Shown: positions 8,891-17,756, counted from the first letter of the stretch. The stretch: 60,516 nucleotides of DNA from Acidobacteriota bacterium (GCA_027622905.1 JAQBVV010000003.1:1-60516), one strand, 5' to 3'. The notes: a model not told the origin generated them from the sequence alone. Numbers and translations: made by a program.

Positions 8891-10825
8891 ATGTGTGGCA
8901 TTTGTGGCGAGGTGAGGTTTGGCGGCGGAAGAGTGTCGCCGGATGACATCGTCCGCATGCGAGAGAACCTGGTGCATCGAGGACCGGACTCGGCGGGCCT
9001 CTTCGTGTCTGGCGATCGGCGTGCGGGCCTCGGGTTCCGACGGCTGCGCGTCATCGATCTGAGTCCCGAAGCCGACCAGCCAATGCCGAACGAGGACGGC
9101 TCCGTGCAGCTCGTCTTCAACGGGGAGATCTACAACTTCGTTGAGCTCAGGCGTGAGCTTGAGCAGAAGGGACACCGCTTCCGGTCAAGGTCGGACTCGG
9201 AAGTGATTGTGCACCTGTACGAAGAGGAAGGAGCAGCCGGTGTCTCCAGACTTGACGGAATGTTCGCGCTCGCCATCTGGGACGCGCGTGTCAAGAGAAT
9301 GGTTCTCGCGCGTGATCGCGCCGGGAAGAAGCCGTTGTTCTACTCGCAGACGCGCGAGGGCCTCATCTTCGCATCAGAGATGAAGTCGTTCTTCACCCGT
9401 CAAGACTATCCGATGGAGGTGGATCCGGCGACTGTACCGCAGTATTTCATCCACGGGTACGTGCCAAGTCCACGCACGTTCTATCGAAACGTCAGTCAGC
9501 TTGAGCCAGCGACCATCATGACGGTCGATGCCGGGGGACATGTGGTGCGAGAGGTCTACTGGCGGCCTCAGTTTCGTGATGCGTCATCCGCGAGCTCGGC
9601 CCCGGTCAGCGATGAGCAGGCGGCGAACGGTGTCCGGCAGTTGATGACCAAGGCCGTGGAGCGCCGCCTCATCAGTGACGTGCCGCTGGGTGCGTTCCTC
9701 AGCGGTGGGGTGGATTCGACCATCGTGGTCGGTCTGATGAGCCGTCTGATGAGTTCGCCTGTCCGCACATTTAGCATTGGCTTTGAGGGTGATCCGCGTT
9801 TCGACGAGACGGCGTATGCGCGCGAGGTGGCGGAGCGGTTCAAGACCGACCATACGGAGTTCAGGGTCACGCCATCCGCGATCGACCTCATCGACAAGTT
9901 GATCTGGCATCACGATGGGCCGTTCGGTGACGCCTCTGCCATACCCACGTACATCGTGTCTCAGCTGACAAGGCAATCGGTGACCGTCGTGCTCAATGGA
10001 GACGGTGGCGACGAGTTGTTCGCGGGCTACCAGCGGTTTGCTGCTGCGGTGCTCGCTGAGCGAATGCCGAGCTTCATCAAGCGTCCATTGCAGGGGGCGC
10101 TAGAGGTGTTGCCGTTCTCCACGGACGAGAAGCACTGGTTGTCGAGGGGACGACGATTCCTCCAGGCCATGAATCTTCCACTGAATGAACGCATGACCCG
10201 CTGGAGCGGCCTGTTTTACGATGATCTTGAGTTGCTGCTTGCTCCGGATCTTGTGTCCTCGCTGGCCGCGATTGACCGCCTTCAGTATCTGGAGGCAGAG
10301 CGGAAGCAGATGCGTGGTCTATCCACGCTCGGAGCTGTGTTGCACGCGAACTTCCGTTCGTACCTGCTCGATGACCTGCTCGTGAAGGTCGATCGGTGTT
10401 CGATGGCCAACTCGCTTGAGGCGCGTTCGCCATTTCTGGATACGGCCTTGGTCGAGTACGTGGGTGGTTTGCCGGACTCCATGAAACTTCGGGGATTGAA
10501 GACGAAATTCATTCTTCGGAAGGCGTTTGAGGACCTGCTTCCGCGCTCGGTGGCCAGGCGTGGAAAGATGGGGTTCGGCGTTCCCTTGGGCACGTGGTTT
10601 CGTACCGAGCTGAAGGACTACATCCGAGACCTTCTCCTGGATTCATCGGCGCGCTACAAGACGTTCCTCTCTGCGACGTACGTGCATGGCCTGGTGACGC
10701 GTCACCAGGCTGGCGGAGCCAACTCCGGATTGCAACTCTGGAGCGTGCTCTGCTTTGAGTTGTGGCTGCGGAGTCTGCCGCAGTGGAAGGGGCGTTTTGC
10801 GCCTGATCCAGCCGGCGTGGCGTAG
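8891..10825 (+). CDS. asnB: asparagine synthase-like glutamine amidotransferase (copy 2)
   Basis: The start is set by Cys2 in ATG-TGT-GGC, with an AGGA ribosome binding site eight bases upstream. The 644-residue product contains NGEIYNF near 78-84, RSDSE near 100-104, and the synthetase ATP-binding SGGVDST at 271-277, followed by the usual C-terminal helical region. It is clearly homologous to the gene at 4951 but diverged along its length, so the pair is an old duplication or two acquisitions rather than a recent tandem copy. Likely role: glutamine-dependent amidation of a carboxylate in glycan synthesis. Whether the two copies use different substrates is unknown. Confidence 0.9.
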   Translation: MCGICGEVRFGGGRVSPDDIVRMRENLVHRGPDSAGLFVSGDRRAGLGFRRLRVIDLSPEADQPMPNEDGSVQLVFNGEIYNFVELRRELEQKGHRFRSRSDSEVIVHLYEEEGAAGVSRLDGMFALAIWDARVKRMVLARDRAGKKPLFYSQTREGLIFASEMKSFFTRQDYPMEVDPATVPQYFIHGYVPSPRTFYRNVSQLEPATIMTVDAGGHVVREVYWRPQFRDASSASSAPVSDEQAANGVRQLMTKAVERRLISDVPLGAFLSGGVDSTIVVGLMSRLMSSPVRTFSIGFEGDPRFDETAYAREVAERFKTDHTEFRVTPSAIDLIDKLIWHHDGPFGDASAIPTYIVSQLTRQSVTVVLNGDGGDELFAGYQRFAAAVLAERMPSFIKRPLQGALEVLPFSTDEKHWLSRGRRFLQAMNLPLNERMTRWSGLFYDDLELLLAPDLVSSLAAIDRLQYLEAERKQMRGLSTLGAVLHANFRSYLLDDLLVKVDRCSMANSLEARSPFLDTALVEYVGGLPDSMKLRGLKTKFILRKAFEDLLPRSVARRGKMGFGVPLGTWFRTELKDYIRDLLLDSSARYKTFLSATYVHGLVTRHQAGGANSGLQLWSVLCFELWLRSLPQWKGRFAPDPAGVA

Positions 10826-10960
10826 GGGAGGGGGCGGAGACCCTCGTAGATACTGGGTGGAGATTGGATCAGGGTGCTTCGCGCATGCGGTCCGGGCACA
10901 CTACACTAGTCCGACTGCCTCTGGCGCGGTTGTGGCAGGCATGAAGAAGGGATTCGCTGC

Positions 10961-11941
10961 ATGAGGGCACTGCTCACAGGGGGAGCTGGATTTGTCGGCT
11001 CGCATCTATCAGAGGCGCTGCTGGACCGGGGTGATCAGGTTCAGGTCCTCGATGACCTCTCGACCGGGTCGATCGACAACATTCAGCACCTGAAGGGACG
11101 CGACGGCTTCGAGTACGTCATCGATACCGTCATGAACGAGCGGCTGACCGCCGAACTCATCGATCGGGCAGACGTCGTCTTTCATCTGGCCGCCGCTGTT
11201 GGGGTCAAACTGATCGTCGAGGCGCCGGTTCGTACCATCGAGACCAACGTTCACGGCACGGAGGTGGTGCTGAAGCATGCCAGCAAGAAGGGCAAGCTCG
11301 TGGTGGTGTTCTCCACGTCCGAGGTGTACGGGAAGAGTATGGCGATCCCATTCGGCGAGGACGCCGATCTGGTGATCGGCCCGACGTCGAAACACCGTTG
11401 GGCGTATGCATGCAGCAAGGCGATCGATGAGTTCCTGGCGCTGGCGTATTGGAAGGAAAAGAAGCTCCCTGTCATTGTGGCGAGACTCTTCAATACCGTT
11501 GGGCCGCGGCAGACGGGGCAGTACGGGATGGTGATTCCGAACTTCGTGCGTCAGGCACTGGCCGGGGCTCCCATCACGGTGTTCGGTGATGGAGAGCAGC
11601 GCCGGGCCTTCGGATATGTCGGCGATGTGGTCGGGGCCCTGGTCAAGTTGGTTGATGAGCCCAAGTGCGTGGGTGAGGTGTTCAATATCGGCAACACTGA
11701 GGAGATCTCGATCCTCGATCTTGCGCGTCGTATCAAGACACTGACCGGAAGCGCCTCCGACATCGTGCTCGTGCCGTACGATGAGGCGTACGAGGAAGGC
11801 TTCGAGGACATGCCGCGCCGGGTTCCCGACCTCACCAAGATCAGTCGTGTCGTGGGCTACGCGCCCACCGTTGGTCTGGACGAGATTCTCAATCTGGTCA
11901 TCACGCACATGCGCGAAGCGATGACGCCGCAAGGAGTGTGA
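10961..11941 (+). CDS. NAD-dependent nucleotide-sugar epimerase/decarboxylase (extended SDR)
   Basis: A 326-residue extended short-chain dehydrogenase. The NAD-binding TGGAGFVGSHL lies at residues 6-16, the catalytic Ser region in FSTSEVYG near 117-124, and Tyr149-x3-Lys153 in YACSK. The RLFNTVGPRQ segment is typical of UDP-glucuronate decarboxylases and UDP-glucose 4-epimerases. An AAGGGA nine bases before the ATG is a good ribosome binding site. The next gene overlaps its stop. It probably supplies a nucleotide sugar (UDP-xylose- or galactose-type) for the glycosyltransferases here; I cannot choose between the two activities. Confidence 0.85.
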   Translation: MRALLTGGAGFVGSHLSEALLDRGDQVQVLDDLSTGSIDNIQHLKGRDGFEYVIDTVMNERLTAELIDRADVVFHLAAAVGVKLIVEAPVRTIETNVHGTEVVLKHASKKGKLVVVFSTSEVYGKSMAIPFGEDADLVIGPTSKHRWAYACSKAIDEFLALAYWKEKKLPVIVARLFNTVGPRQTGQYGMVIPNFVRQALAGAPITVFGDGEQRRAFGYVGDVVGALVKLVDEPKCVGEVFNIGNTEEISILDLARRIKTLTGSASDIVLVPYDEAYEEGFEDMPRRVPDLTKISRVVGYAPTVGLDEILNLVITHMREAMTPQGV

Positions 11942-12660
11942 CCGCGGGAGTGACGTCGCGGCTCGACGCGCTCCGGGCGACGCTGAGGACGCCCGGGCAC
12001 TGGGCGGTCGTCGTCTGGTGCGGTGTCCCATTGGTCATCGCTACGCTGTTGGCGACGCCCAGCGTCACGACCCCTGGCGACGATCTTGGTCTTCGCCGCT
12101 TTCAGACGCCGCAGCTTGAGGCAGGTATGCTGCTTGGGCAGACATTCAGCATGCCGGGAGACGGTCTGTACGCCATCGAGGTGTTTCCGGTGGCCGTCGG
12201 TGAGCGGGTGTCCGGCTCTGTGGCGTTCGTGCTCTATGACGTGACCGAAAGTCGATTCGTTCCTGTCCGGGGTGCCGTGGTGACATCTGACAGCCTGATG
12301 CAGTCGCCGTCGTATCGCTTCGCGTTTCCGCCGATTGGTGATTCCGCCGATCACAGCTACCTGCTGAATATCGCGCCACGGCAGACTGAGGGCGTGGCCT
12401 TCTGGGCGACGAAAGGGGAGCGGTACGAAGGCGGTAGCTTGCGGATCAATAACCAGGACCGATGGGCCGATCTGGCCTTTCAGACCTATGCGCCGGCCCC
12501 GTCGATTGGGGCACTGTTCACGACGATTCGGGAAACCCATCCCGCACGCGGACATATCGTCATTGGCGCCTTCACGGCCATCTGGCTGCTGCTCGGCCTG
12601 TTGATTCGCGAGCTGGCGGCGATGAACAACACGCCTGGCGCGGATGTCACGAGCGCGTAG
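11938..12660 (+). CDS. bitopic membrane protein of unknown function
   Basis: A 240-residue protein starting at a GTG that overlaps the previous stop. It has a hydrophobic helix at about residues 25-42, a polar middle of about 150 residues rich in beta-prone sequence, and a second helix at about 205-222. The likely topology is a periplasmic beta domain held between two helices. I do not recognise the family. Co-translation with the epimerase places it in the same pathway, perhaps as an accessory of glycan assembly or export. It is the last gene of the first plus-strand block. Confidence 0.6.
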   Translation: MTAGVTSRLDALRATLRTPGHWAVVVWCGVPLVIATLLATPSVTTPGDDLGLRRFQTPQLEAGMLLGQTFSMPGDGLYAIEVFPVAVGERVSGSVAFVLYDVTESRFVPVRGAVVTSDSLMQSPSYRFAFPPIGDSADHSYLLNIAPRQTEGVAFWATKGERYEGGSLRINNQDRWADLAFQTYAPAPSIGALFTTIRETHPARGHIVIGAFTAIWLLLGLLIRELAAMNNTPGADVTSA

Positions 12661-12936
12661 CTCCCCGGGAACCCCGGGAAGTCCACTCCTGCCTGGGGGA
12701 GCACCTCGACGGTCCGCTACGCAGAAGTGAAATCCGCGCTGGCCAGACCGAATCAATCCTCATCTCGTCGCGGTAACGGCGAGAAGTCAGTCGGACGACC
12801 GGGTCGGCCGACGGCCCCACCGGTGGATGATCGGCGAAATGCAACACCTGCCTGTCAGTGAGTCTGCTGGAGCTCCGGCTACGCCGAAGCCCTGAGGCTC
12901 GTGGCAACAGTCGCCGGCAGGCGAACTCGAAAGTGG
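12661..12936. other. intergenic region between converging genes
   Basis: About 276 bases between the converging membrane-protein and radical SAM genes. It holds a GC hairpin at 12664-12678 but no convincing reading frame, RNA gene or strong promoter. Confidence 0.5.
12664..12678. terminator. GC-rich hairpin, possible weak terminator
   Basis: CCCGGG at 12664-12669 and CCCGGG at 12673-12678 can pair around a three-base loop, just after the stop at 12660 and between converging genes. There is no T-tract, so intrinsic termination is doubtful. Confidence 0.25.
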
Positions 12937-14247
12937 TCAGCTCACGAAATCGCGCACGGCTCTCGCGGCGAACTTGGCGAGGTACGCGGGCCGATAGTAG
13001 TAGCTGACGAACGCCCATTCCTTGAGGGCCAGGATCTCGGTTGGTGTCAACGTCGGGTGCTTCGTGACAGGAGAGTAGCAGTCGAACTGTTCCCAGTCGG
13101 TTGTGATGAGATCATCCTTGACCCTGTCGTAGAGACGGGTGCCCGGAAACGGCGTATAGACAAAGAACTGCGCGACATGCGTGTTCAACCGCTTGGCGTA
13201 CGCCACCGTCTCTTCGATGGATTCCCGCGTATCCTCGGGAAGGCCGACCACGTAGAACACTGTTACCCGAATGCCGAGGCGGTCACAGGCTCGTACGATC
13301 TCCTCCTGGTGTTGCACAGGAATCGCCTTGCGCGACACGTCCTTGAGCACGGCATCGCTCGACGACTCCACCGCCACGTTGACGACGCGTAAGCCCGCCC
13401 GAGCCATCAGCTCGAGAAGCTCGACATCGAGACAATCCATTCGAGTTTCACAGGCCCAGCGAAAGTCGAATCCCCGGGCCAGCATTCCCTCCATGAGTTC
13501 GACGACACGCGTGCGACGCAGGGTGAAGATCGGATCGCGAAACAGAAAGGCGCGCAAGCCGTATCGATCGCGCCACTGCGCGAGCTCGTCAAGGACGTTC
13601 TCCGTAGACCGTTCGCGGAACTTGATGATCTCGTAGGGGCAATATTCGCAGGTGTACGGGCATCCGCGGCTCGAGAGAATGGGCAGAAACGGACGCTGCC
13701 GCAGCGCGGGAAAATACGAGTACGAGCGAACAGGAAAGGTGGACCAGTCCGGAAAGGGCAGGCTGTCGAGGTCCAGGACGTTCGGGCTTGGAACGACGCC
13801 TGACGGCAGGGTTCCACTCAAGACGAGGTCGATGGCAAACTGCTCCGGCTCTCCCGCGACGACGATGTCCGCCACGTCCAGAAACTGATCTGGACAGTGG
13901 CTGGCAAACGGCCCGATGAATGCCACGGTGGCGCGTGTCTCCTGTTTGTAGCGCATCGCCATCGCGCGCTCGGCGCGGTGATCGACAAGCGATGAGTAGA
14001 TCAGGGCCAGATCGGCATCTGGAACGACGCCGTTGGTGTACTCGCAGACATACCCTGCGCGGGAAAAAATACCCGCCAGATATCCCAAAGACATGAGTGG
14101 TAGCCGTTCGCCGAAGCGCTTGACCACTTCAATAGCACGGGCGCGCAGGGAGTCTCCGACCTTGAAGGCCCAGCCGTAGCCTCCCATGAAGTCCTTGTTC
14201 ACGCACCGCTTGTGGTCGGCGACGACCTCGACGAGTGCGACTTTCAA
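12937..14247 (-). CDS. B12-binding-type radical SAM protein (1)
   Basis: A 436-residue protein. The [4Fe-4S] cluster cysteines are C196-x3-C200-x2-C203 in RGCPYTCEYC. The N-terminal ~180 residues have the alternating strand-helix pattern of a cobalamin-binding-like domain (VVAGEPEQFAIDL is typical), although I see no clear DxHxxG cobalamin motif. The C-terminal ~200 residues form the radical SAM barrel, with VAVESSSDAVL and FYVVGLPEDTRESI. Such proteins do radical methylation, rearrangement or related chemistry on lipids, sugars or antibiotics. It lies 31 bases downstream of a second radical SAM gene on the same strand, so the two are probably one transcript. Confidence 0.88.
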   Translation of the reverse strand: MKVALVEVVADHKRCVNKDFMGGYGWAFKVGDSLRARAIEVVKRFGERLPLMSLGYLAGIFSRAGYVCEYTNGVVPDADLALIYSSLVDHRAERAMAMRYKQETRATVAFIGPFASHCPDQFLDVADIVVAGEPEQFAIDLVLSGTLPSGVVPSPNVLDLDSLPFPDWSTFPVRSYSYFPALRQRPFLPILSSRGCPYTCEYCPYEIIKFRERSTENVLDELAQWRDRYGLRAFLFRDPIFTLRRTRVVELMEGMLARGFDFRWACETRMDCLDVELLELMARAGLRVVNVAVESSSDAVLKDVSRKAIPVQHQEEIVRACDRLGIRVTVFYVVGLPEDTRESIEETVAYAKRLNTHVAQFFVYTPFPGTRLYDRVKDDLITTDWEQFDCYSPVTKHPTLTPTEILALKEWAFVSYYYRPAYLAKFAARAVRDFVS

Positions 14248-14278
14248 ATTGATGACACCCAGGCAGGGAGAGGAGCTC

Positions 14279-15844
14279 TCATCTCGGAGGGGGGGGCGCT
14301 ACGGCTTCCGAGCCGCGAATGCGGAAGAACAGATCCCGCAGGGACATCTCTCCGCGGGATTCCTGGCGGTTACTGAACACGTTGACGGCCGTCTTGACAA
14401 TGCGCCACGGTCGCGCAGTGAAAGCCACGCCGTAGAACAGCAGCATGCCGAAGCTCCGATACAGCCCCAGGGCCCGTCCTCCGACATGCTCTGACATCGA
14501 GATGGTGTGCAGCAGGTCGGTGTAGGTCTCCAGCGAGTAGAAGTAGTCGTCCGACAGTTCCGGAATCTTTCCGTCCCTTCGAAGGTCGTCAAACAATTCT
14601 GACCCTGGGTAGGGAGAAAACGGCGAAATCGACATGTCGTGGACGCCAATCAATGCCATCTCGACGAGAAACTTCAGCGTCTCGAAGATCTCGCGGTGCG
14701 TCTCACCGGGAAAGCCGATGATGATGTTGGCTTTGACGTTGAGGCCACTCGTGATGGCCGATCGCATCGAGCTCTTCATGCGATCGAGCGCGACCTTCTT
14801 CTTGATGCGCTTCAAAACAGAGGGTGATCCACTTTCGGGAGCGTAGCTGACGTTGCGACATCCCGACTCGTAGAGCAGCCGAGCGACCGTGCCGTCGATT
14901 GCCTCCGAGCGGGTCCCACTTGGAAGCTGCCAGGTGAATCGATGCCCGCGCTCGATGATTTTCTGGCAGAAGTCGATGATCCAATCGCGTCGCACGATGG
15001 CCGTCAAGTCGTAGAAGTCGAAGTTCTCGATCTGGTACTGCTCGATGTACCCGAGCATTTCGTCGAGCAAGATGTCTGGATCGCGTGCGATCCAGCGCGT
15101 GGTCCACATCGTGGGATTCGAGCAGAACGTGCATTCGTACGGACACCCTCTGCTCGCCAGCACCGGCAGGCACCGTCCCCGGTTGACGCCGAATCCCAAT
15201 CCACTATCAAGGTAATTGGCCAGGGGCACCAGATCCCATGCTGGTGGTGCGATCTCATTCAATTGTCGAATGCGGCCACGCGTCGCAGTCCGAACGATGT
15301 CGCCGTTCTCCCGATACACGATCCCGGGCACTTCAGCGATCGGTCTGTCCGCGTCGAGCGACGCCACAAGGTCGACGATCGTTTCTTCGCCCTCGCCGAC
15401 GACGCAATAGTCCAGCGACTGACAGTCGGTGAGGCTGAACTCTGGCATCGCGGTGATGTGCTCGCCACCTGCGACGATCGTGGCGCGTGGAAGCGCCCTC
15501 CGCAGTTCGTTGATGACCAGCCTGGTCATCGGCCACTCATGGGAAAACATGCAGGAGAGGCCAACATGGGTGGTCTCTCGATCGATGCGTCGAACAAGTG
15601 CCTCGATGGAGAGCCCGCGGGTCAGGAAGCCTGGACGTCCATCGACTGCTCGCGTCTCAAGCACTGCCTCTCCCAGAGCGTCTACGATAGCGACACGGTA
15701 GCCCGCTTCCCGCAAAGCGGAACCGACGTACGCAACACCGAGGGGCGGGCAGATGGGAGTCGTATGCGCCCACTTCGGTACGACCGTCGGTGGCCGTACC
15801 AGCGTGACGAACGATCCGCGTGATGATGCTGGAGCGGCGTTCAC
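14279..15844 (-). CDS. B12-binding-type radical SAM protein (2)
   Basis: A 521-residue relative of the neighbouring minus-strand enzyme, with cluster cysteines C234-x3-C238-x2-C241 in RGCPYECTFC. The N-terminal domain has PPLGVAYVGSALREAGY, typical of B12-binding-domain radical SAM proteins (compare the BchE and HpnJ groups), and VVAGGEHITAMPE. The C-terminal part is longer than in its neighbour and has a hydrophobic stretch (YRSFGMLLFYGVAF) near residue 470, perhaps for membrane association. It is the first gene of a two-gene minus-strand unit reading away from the GT2 gene. The substrate is unknown; a lipid or lipid-linked sugar is plausible. Confidence 0.88.
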   Translation of the reverse strand: MNAAPASSRGSFVTLVRPPTVVPKWAHTTPICPPLGVAYVGSALREAGYRVAIVDALGEAVLETRAVDGRPGFLTRGLSIEALVRRIDRETTHVGLSCMFSHEWPMTRLVINELRRALPRATIVAGGEHITAMPEFSLTDCQSLDYCVVGEGEETIVDLVASLDADRPIAEVPGIVYRENGDIVRTATRGRIRQLNEIAPPAWDLVPLANYLDSGLGFGVNRGRCLPVLASRGCPYECTFCSNPTMWTTRWIARDPDILLDEMLGYIEQYQIENFDFYDLTAIVRRDWIIDFCQKIIERGHRFTWQLPSGTRSEAIDGTVARLLYESGCRNVSYAPESGSPSVLKRIKKKVALDRMKSSMRSAITSGLNVKANIIIGFPGETHREIFETLKFLVEMALIGVHDMSISPFSPYPGSELFDDLRRDGKIPELSDDYFYSLETYTDLLHTISMSEHVGGRALGLYRSFGMLLFYGVAFTARPWRIVKTAVNVFSNRQESRGEMSLRDLFFRIRGSEAVAPPPPR

Positions 15845-16049
15845 GTGTTCTGGATGGACGGCGGACCGAAGGAACCAAGCACGACCCTTATATTATGCGT
15901 TCTGAGGCTGGCCAGGCAGGATGTGCTGGCGACTGTAGTGCCACGGAACCCGACTCGCCAGGAATCTGCTCTTTCCGGTCAGATCCGTGGACTCAGGCAC
16001 CCCGTGTAAGATTCCTCGACGTTGTTCGTCACGTGCAGGAGACTGCTTT
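15845..16049. promoter_or_regulatory. divergent intergenic region with AT-rich core
   Basis: About 200 bases between the minus-strand radical SAM pair and the plus-strand GT2 gene. An AT-rich core at 15888-15897 (TTATATTATG) gives -10-like hexamers on both strands. No good -35 boxes are visible. Divergent promoters are expected here from gene layout. Confidence 0.35.
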
Positions 16050-16844
16050 CTGAGTAACGCCGCCCCGTCTTCGACGCAGCCCCCGATTGAGTTGTCGATC
16101 ATTATTCCCGCGTACAACGAGGCACTGCGTATTGAAGAGACCCTGCGGACGGTCGAGAGCTTCCTTGCCCTCCAGACATACCGCTCGGAGGTCATCGTCA
16201 TCGATGACGGATCTACCGATGCTACTGCCGCGCTCCTGGACGACTACAGCAAGCACCGTCCTTCCGTACGAGTACTTCGCCATCAGTCGAACACCGGGAA
16301 GGGCGCCAGCGTCAGAACAGGTGTCCTGGCGGCGCGGGGCCGGTATGTGTTCTTCATGGACGCGGATCTCTCTGTGCCGATCACTGAACTGACAGGCGCG
16401 CTGACTGCGTTGGCTGATGGAGACGCGCCCATCGTGATCGGATCACGAAAGGTTCAGGGTGCGCGCATCGAACAGCGGCAGCCGTGGCTGCGTGAGATTC
16501 TTGGGCACGGCTTTACGTGGTTCACCGGTTTGCTTCTCTGGCGCACGATCGTTGATTTCACGTGCGGTTTCAAAGGGTTTCGCCGTGACGAAGCCATGGC
16601 GATCTTTTCTCGGCAGCGGTGCAACGACTGGGCCTTCGACGCCGAGGTGCTGTACCTGGCGCGTCTCATGGGCATGTCGGTACATCAGTATCCTGTTCGC
16701 TGGAGCCATCGAAGTAACTCACGAGTCAGGTTTCCACGCGACATTTACCAGACGCTGGGTGCGCTGATTAGTATTCGCTGGCGAGTCAGCCGGGCCATGC
16801 GTAAGGGCTCAGCGGCGTCTCAGGTCGATCGTGTCGCGGATTGA
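16050..16844 (+). CDS. GT2 glycosyltransferase, dolichyl-phosphate beta-glucosyltransferase-like
   Basis: A GT-A fold protein with LSIIIPAYNE, VIDDGSTD and the metal-binding MDADLS, plus NTGKGASVRTG and FTCGFKGFRRD, which are typical of the polyprenyl-phosphate-glucose synthase group. Such enzymes load a hexose onto a polyprenyl phosphate for GT-C transferases outside the membrane, and several GT-C-like proteins are nearby. The start is uncertain. A GTG at 15987 would add 21 unlikely residues. A CTG at 16050 has AGGAGA at 16037-16042, seven bases upstream, and gives the usual short N-terminus (264 residues). I chose the CTG on that basis. Confidence 0.82.
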   Translation: MSNAAPSSTQPPIELSIIIPAYNEALRIEETLRTVESFLALQTYRSEVIVIDDGSTDATAALLDDYSKHRPSVRVLRHQSNTGKGASVRTGVLAARGRYVFFMDADLSVPITELTGALTALADGDAPIVIGSRKVQGARIEQRQPWLREILGHGFTWFTGLLLWRTIVDFTCGFKGFRRDEAMAIFSRQRCNDWAFDAEVLYLARLMGMSVHQYPVRWSHRSNSRVRFPRDIYQTLGALISIRWRVSRAMRKGSAASQVDRVAD

Positions 16845-16883
16845 GCGCGCGTGATCTTCGCTGCTCAGAGTGGCTGGACGCAG

Positions 16884-17345
16884 TCAGCTCCCGGCCGTTG
16901 TCTTGCGCGTCCGCGTATCAAGCACCTGGATCGCCGCTTCGACGAGATCGAGTTTGACCTCGGTGGCCATCAAGTGCTCCCGTGCCAGCGCGGTCGCCTG
17001 GTTCGCGTGGTCGAGACGTTCGCGGAGGGAGCGGAGTTGTTCCTTCAGCCCGACGGCTCGTGCCTTCCATTCCTCGGCTGACGCTTCCGTTCGTGTGGCA
17101 TGAGCAGCTGAACGCTCCGCTTTCGCGTTGGCGGTGGCAGCGGCCTGCTTCCATTCAGCGGCGGTCCTGGCCGACGCCTCGTGGTGGCTCTTCCAGGTCT
17201 CAACATCGGCGCGCAGCTTTGCCAGTCGTGCTTCCAGCTCAGACACTTTCACGGTCGCTCGCCGTGCCTGGTCGGTGACATGCTGCACCTGGCTGGCCGG
17301 AGCGAGATGAACGGCGGCGAGTAATCTCTTGATGGCGGTCTTCAT
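16884..17345 (-). CDS. small coiled-coil protein
   Basis: A 153-residue protein read from the ATG at 17345 (seven more residues are possible upstream). Residues 25-140 are almost wholly helical and charged, with heptad-like Leu/Ala spacing (VSELEARLAKLRADVE, LKEQLRSLRERLDHA), so a coiled coil is expected. There is no signal peptide or membrane segment. I recognise no family. It is divergent from another small helical gene 39 bases away and could be a scaffold or partner of glycan enzymes; that is speculation. Confidence 0.6.
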   Translation of the reverse strand: MKTAIKRLLAAVHLAPASQVQHVTDQARRATVKVSELEARLAKLRADVETWKSHHEASARTAAEWKQAAATANAKAERSAAHATRTEASAEEWKARAVGLKEQLRSLRERLDHANQATALAREHLMATEVKLDLVEAAIQVLDTRTRKTTAGS

Positions 17346-17373
17346 TCGGCAGCTACTCCCGGCCAAACAATCG

Positions 17374-17379
17374 TATGAT
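17374..17379 (+). promoter_or_regulatory. -10-like hexamer next to a start codon
   Basis: TATGAT lies five bases upstream of the GTG at 17385. No -35 match is visible. If used, transcription would start at about the start codon. Confidence 0.25.
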
Positions 17380-17384
17380 GAGCC

Positions 17385-17708
17385 GTGGCTGATCGTGCAA
17401 TCTCGTCAGACGACCTGGTCAGACTACTTGAGCAGCGGCACCTTCCGCCAGCGGGAGCAACCCATACGGCAGATGTCACCCGTGAGCAGGTCGACATCCT
17501 GATCGCGCGCATCGCGTCCCTGACCGAAGCGCTACGCGATGCGGCTGAGGATGACACTGCGCGGCTCGCGAGTCGAATGCTCCTCGAGGACCTGGCTCTG
17601 GTGGTGGCCCAGTTCCGGGGGCGCGCCAATGAGCTGGTCGACTTGCTGACTCGAGCGCGGGACGGCATTCGTAGCGAGAGCGACGGTCCCGAGCCGTCGG
17701 TGTCCTAG
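17385..17708 (+). CDS. small helical protein of unknown function
   Basis: A 107-residue acidic, helical protein starting at GTG 17385. The sequence has leucine-rich amphipathic helices (QVDILIARIASLTEAL, LLEDLALVVAQFRGRANEL) and no membrane segment or cysteine. No family is recognised. A -10-like TATGAT at 17374-17379 ends five bases before the GTG, so the transcript may lack a leader. Its divergent coiled-coil neighbour suggests the two might be partners, but nothing proves it. Confidence 0.5.
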   Translation: MADRAISSDDLVRLLEQRHLPPAGATHTADVTREQVDILIARIASLTEALRDAAEDDTARLASRMLLEDLALVVAQFRGRANELVDLLTRARDGIRSESDGPEPSVS

Positions 17709-17714
17709 CCAGAA

Positions 17715-17728
17715 CCCGGGTCGCCGGG
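17715..17728. terminator. short GC hairpin between converging genes
   Basis: CCCGG at 17715-17719 and CCGGG at 17724-17728 form a five-base-pair stem with a four-base loop just after the stop at 17708. It lacks a T-tract, so it is only a possible terminator. Confidence 0.25.
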
Positions 17729-17756
17729 CGTGGGCTGAACTACGGCGTTCGTCGCG

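Noticed and set aside
10902..10907. TACACT as a possible -10 element before the SDR gene at 10961
   Set aside because: No -35 match at suitable spacing and the hexamer is a poor match; the gene has a good ribosome binding site and may simply be read from upstream.
11009..12031. Open frame of 340 codons on the minus strand opposite the epimerase
   Set aside because: The plus strand has complete SDR motifs; the minus product is His/Arg/Asp-rich and motif-free.
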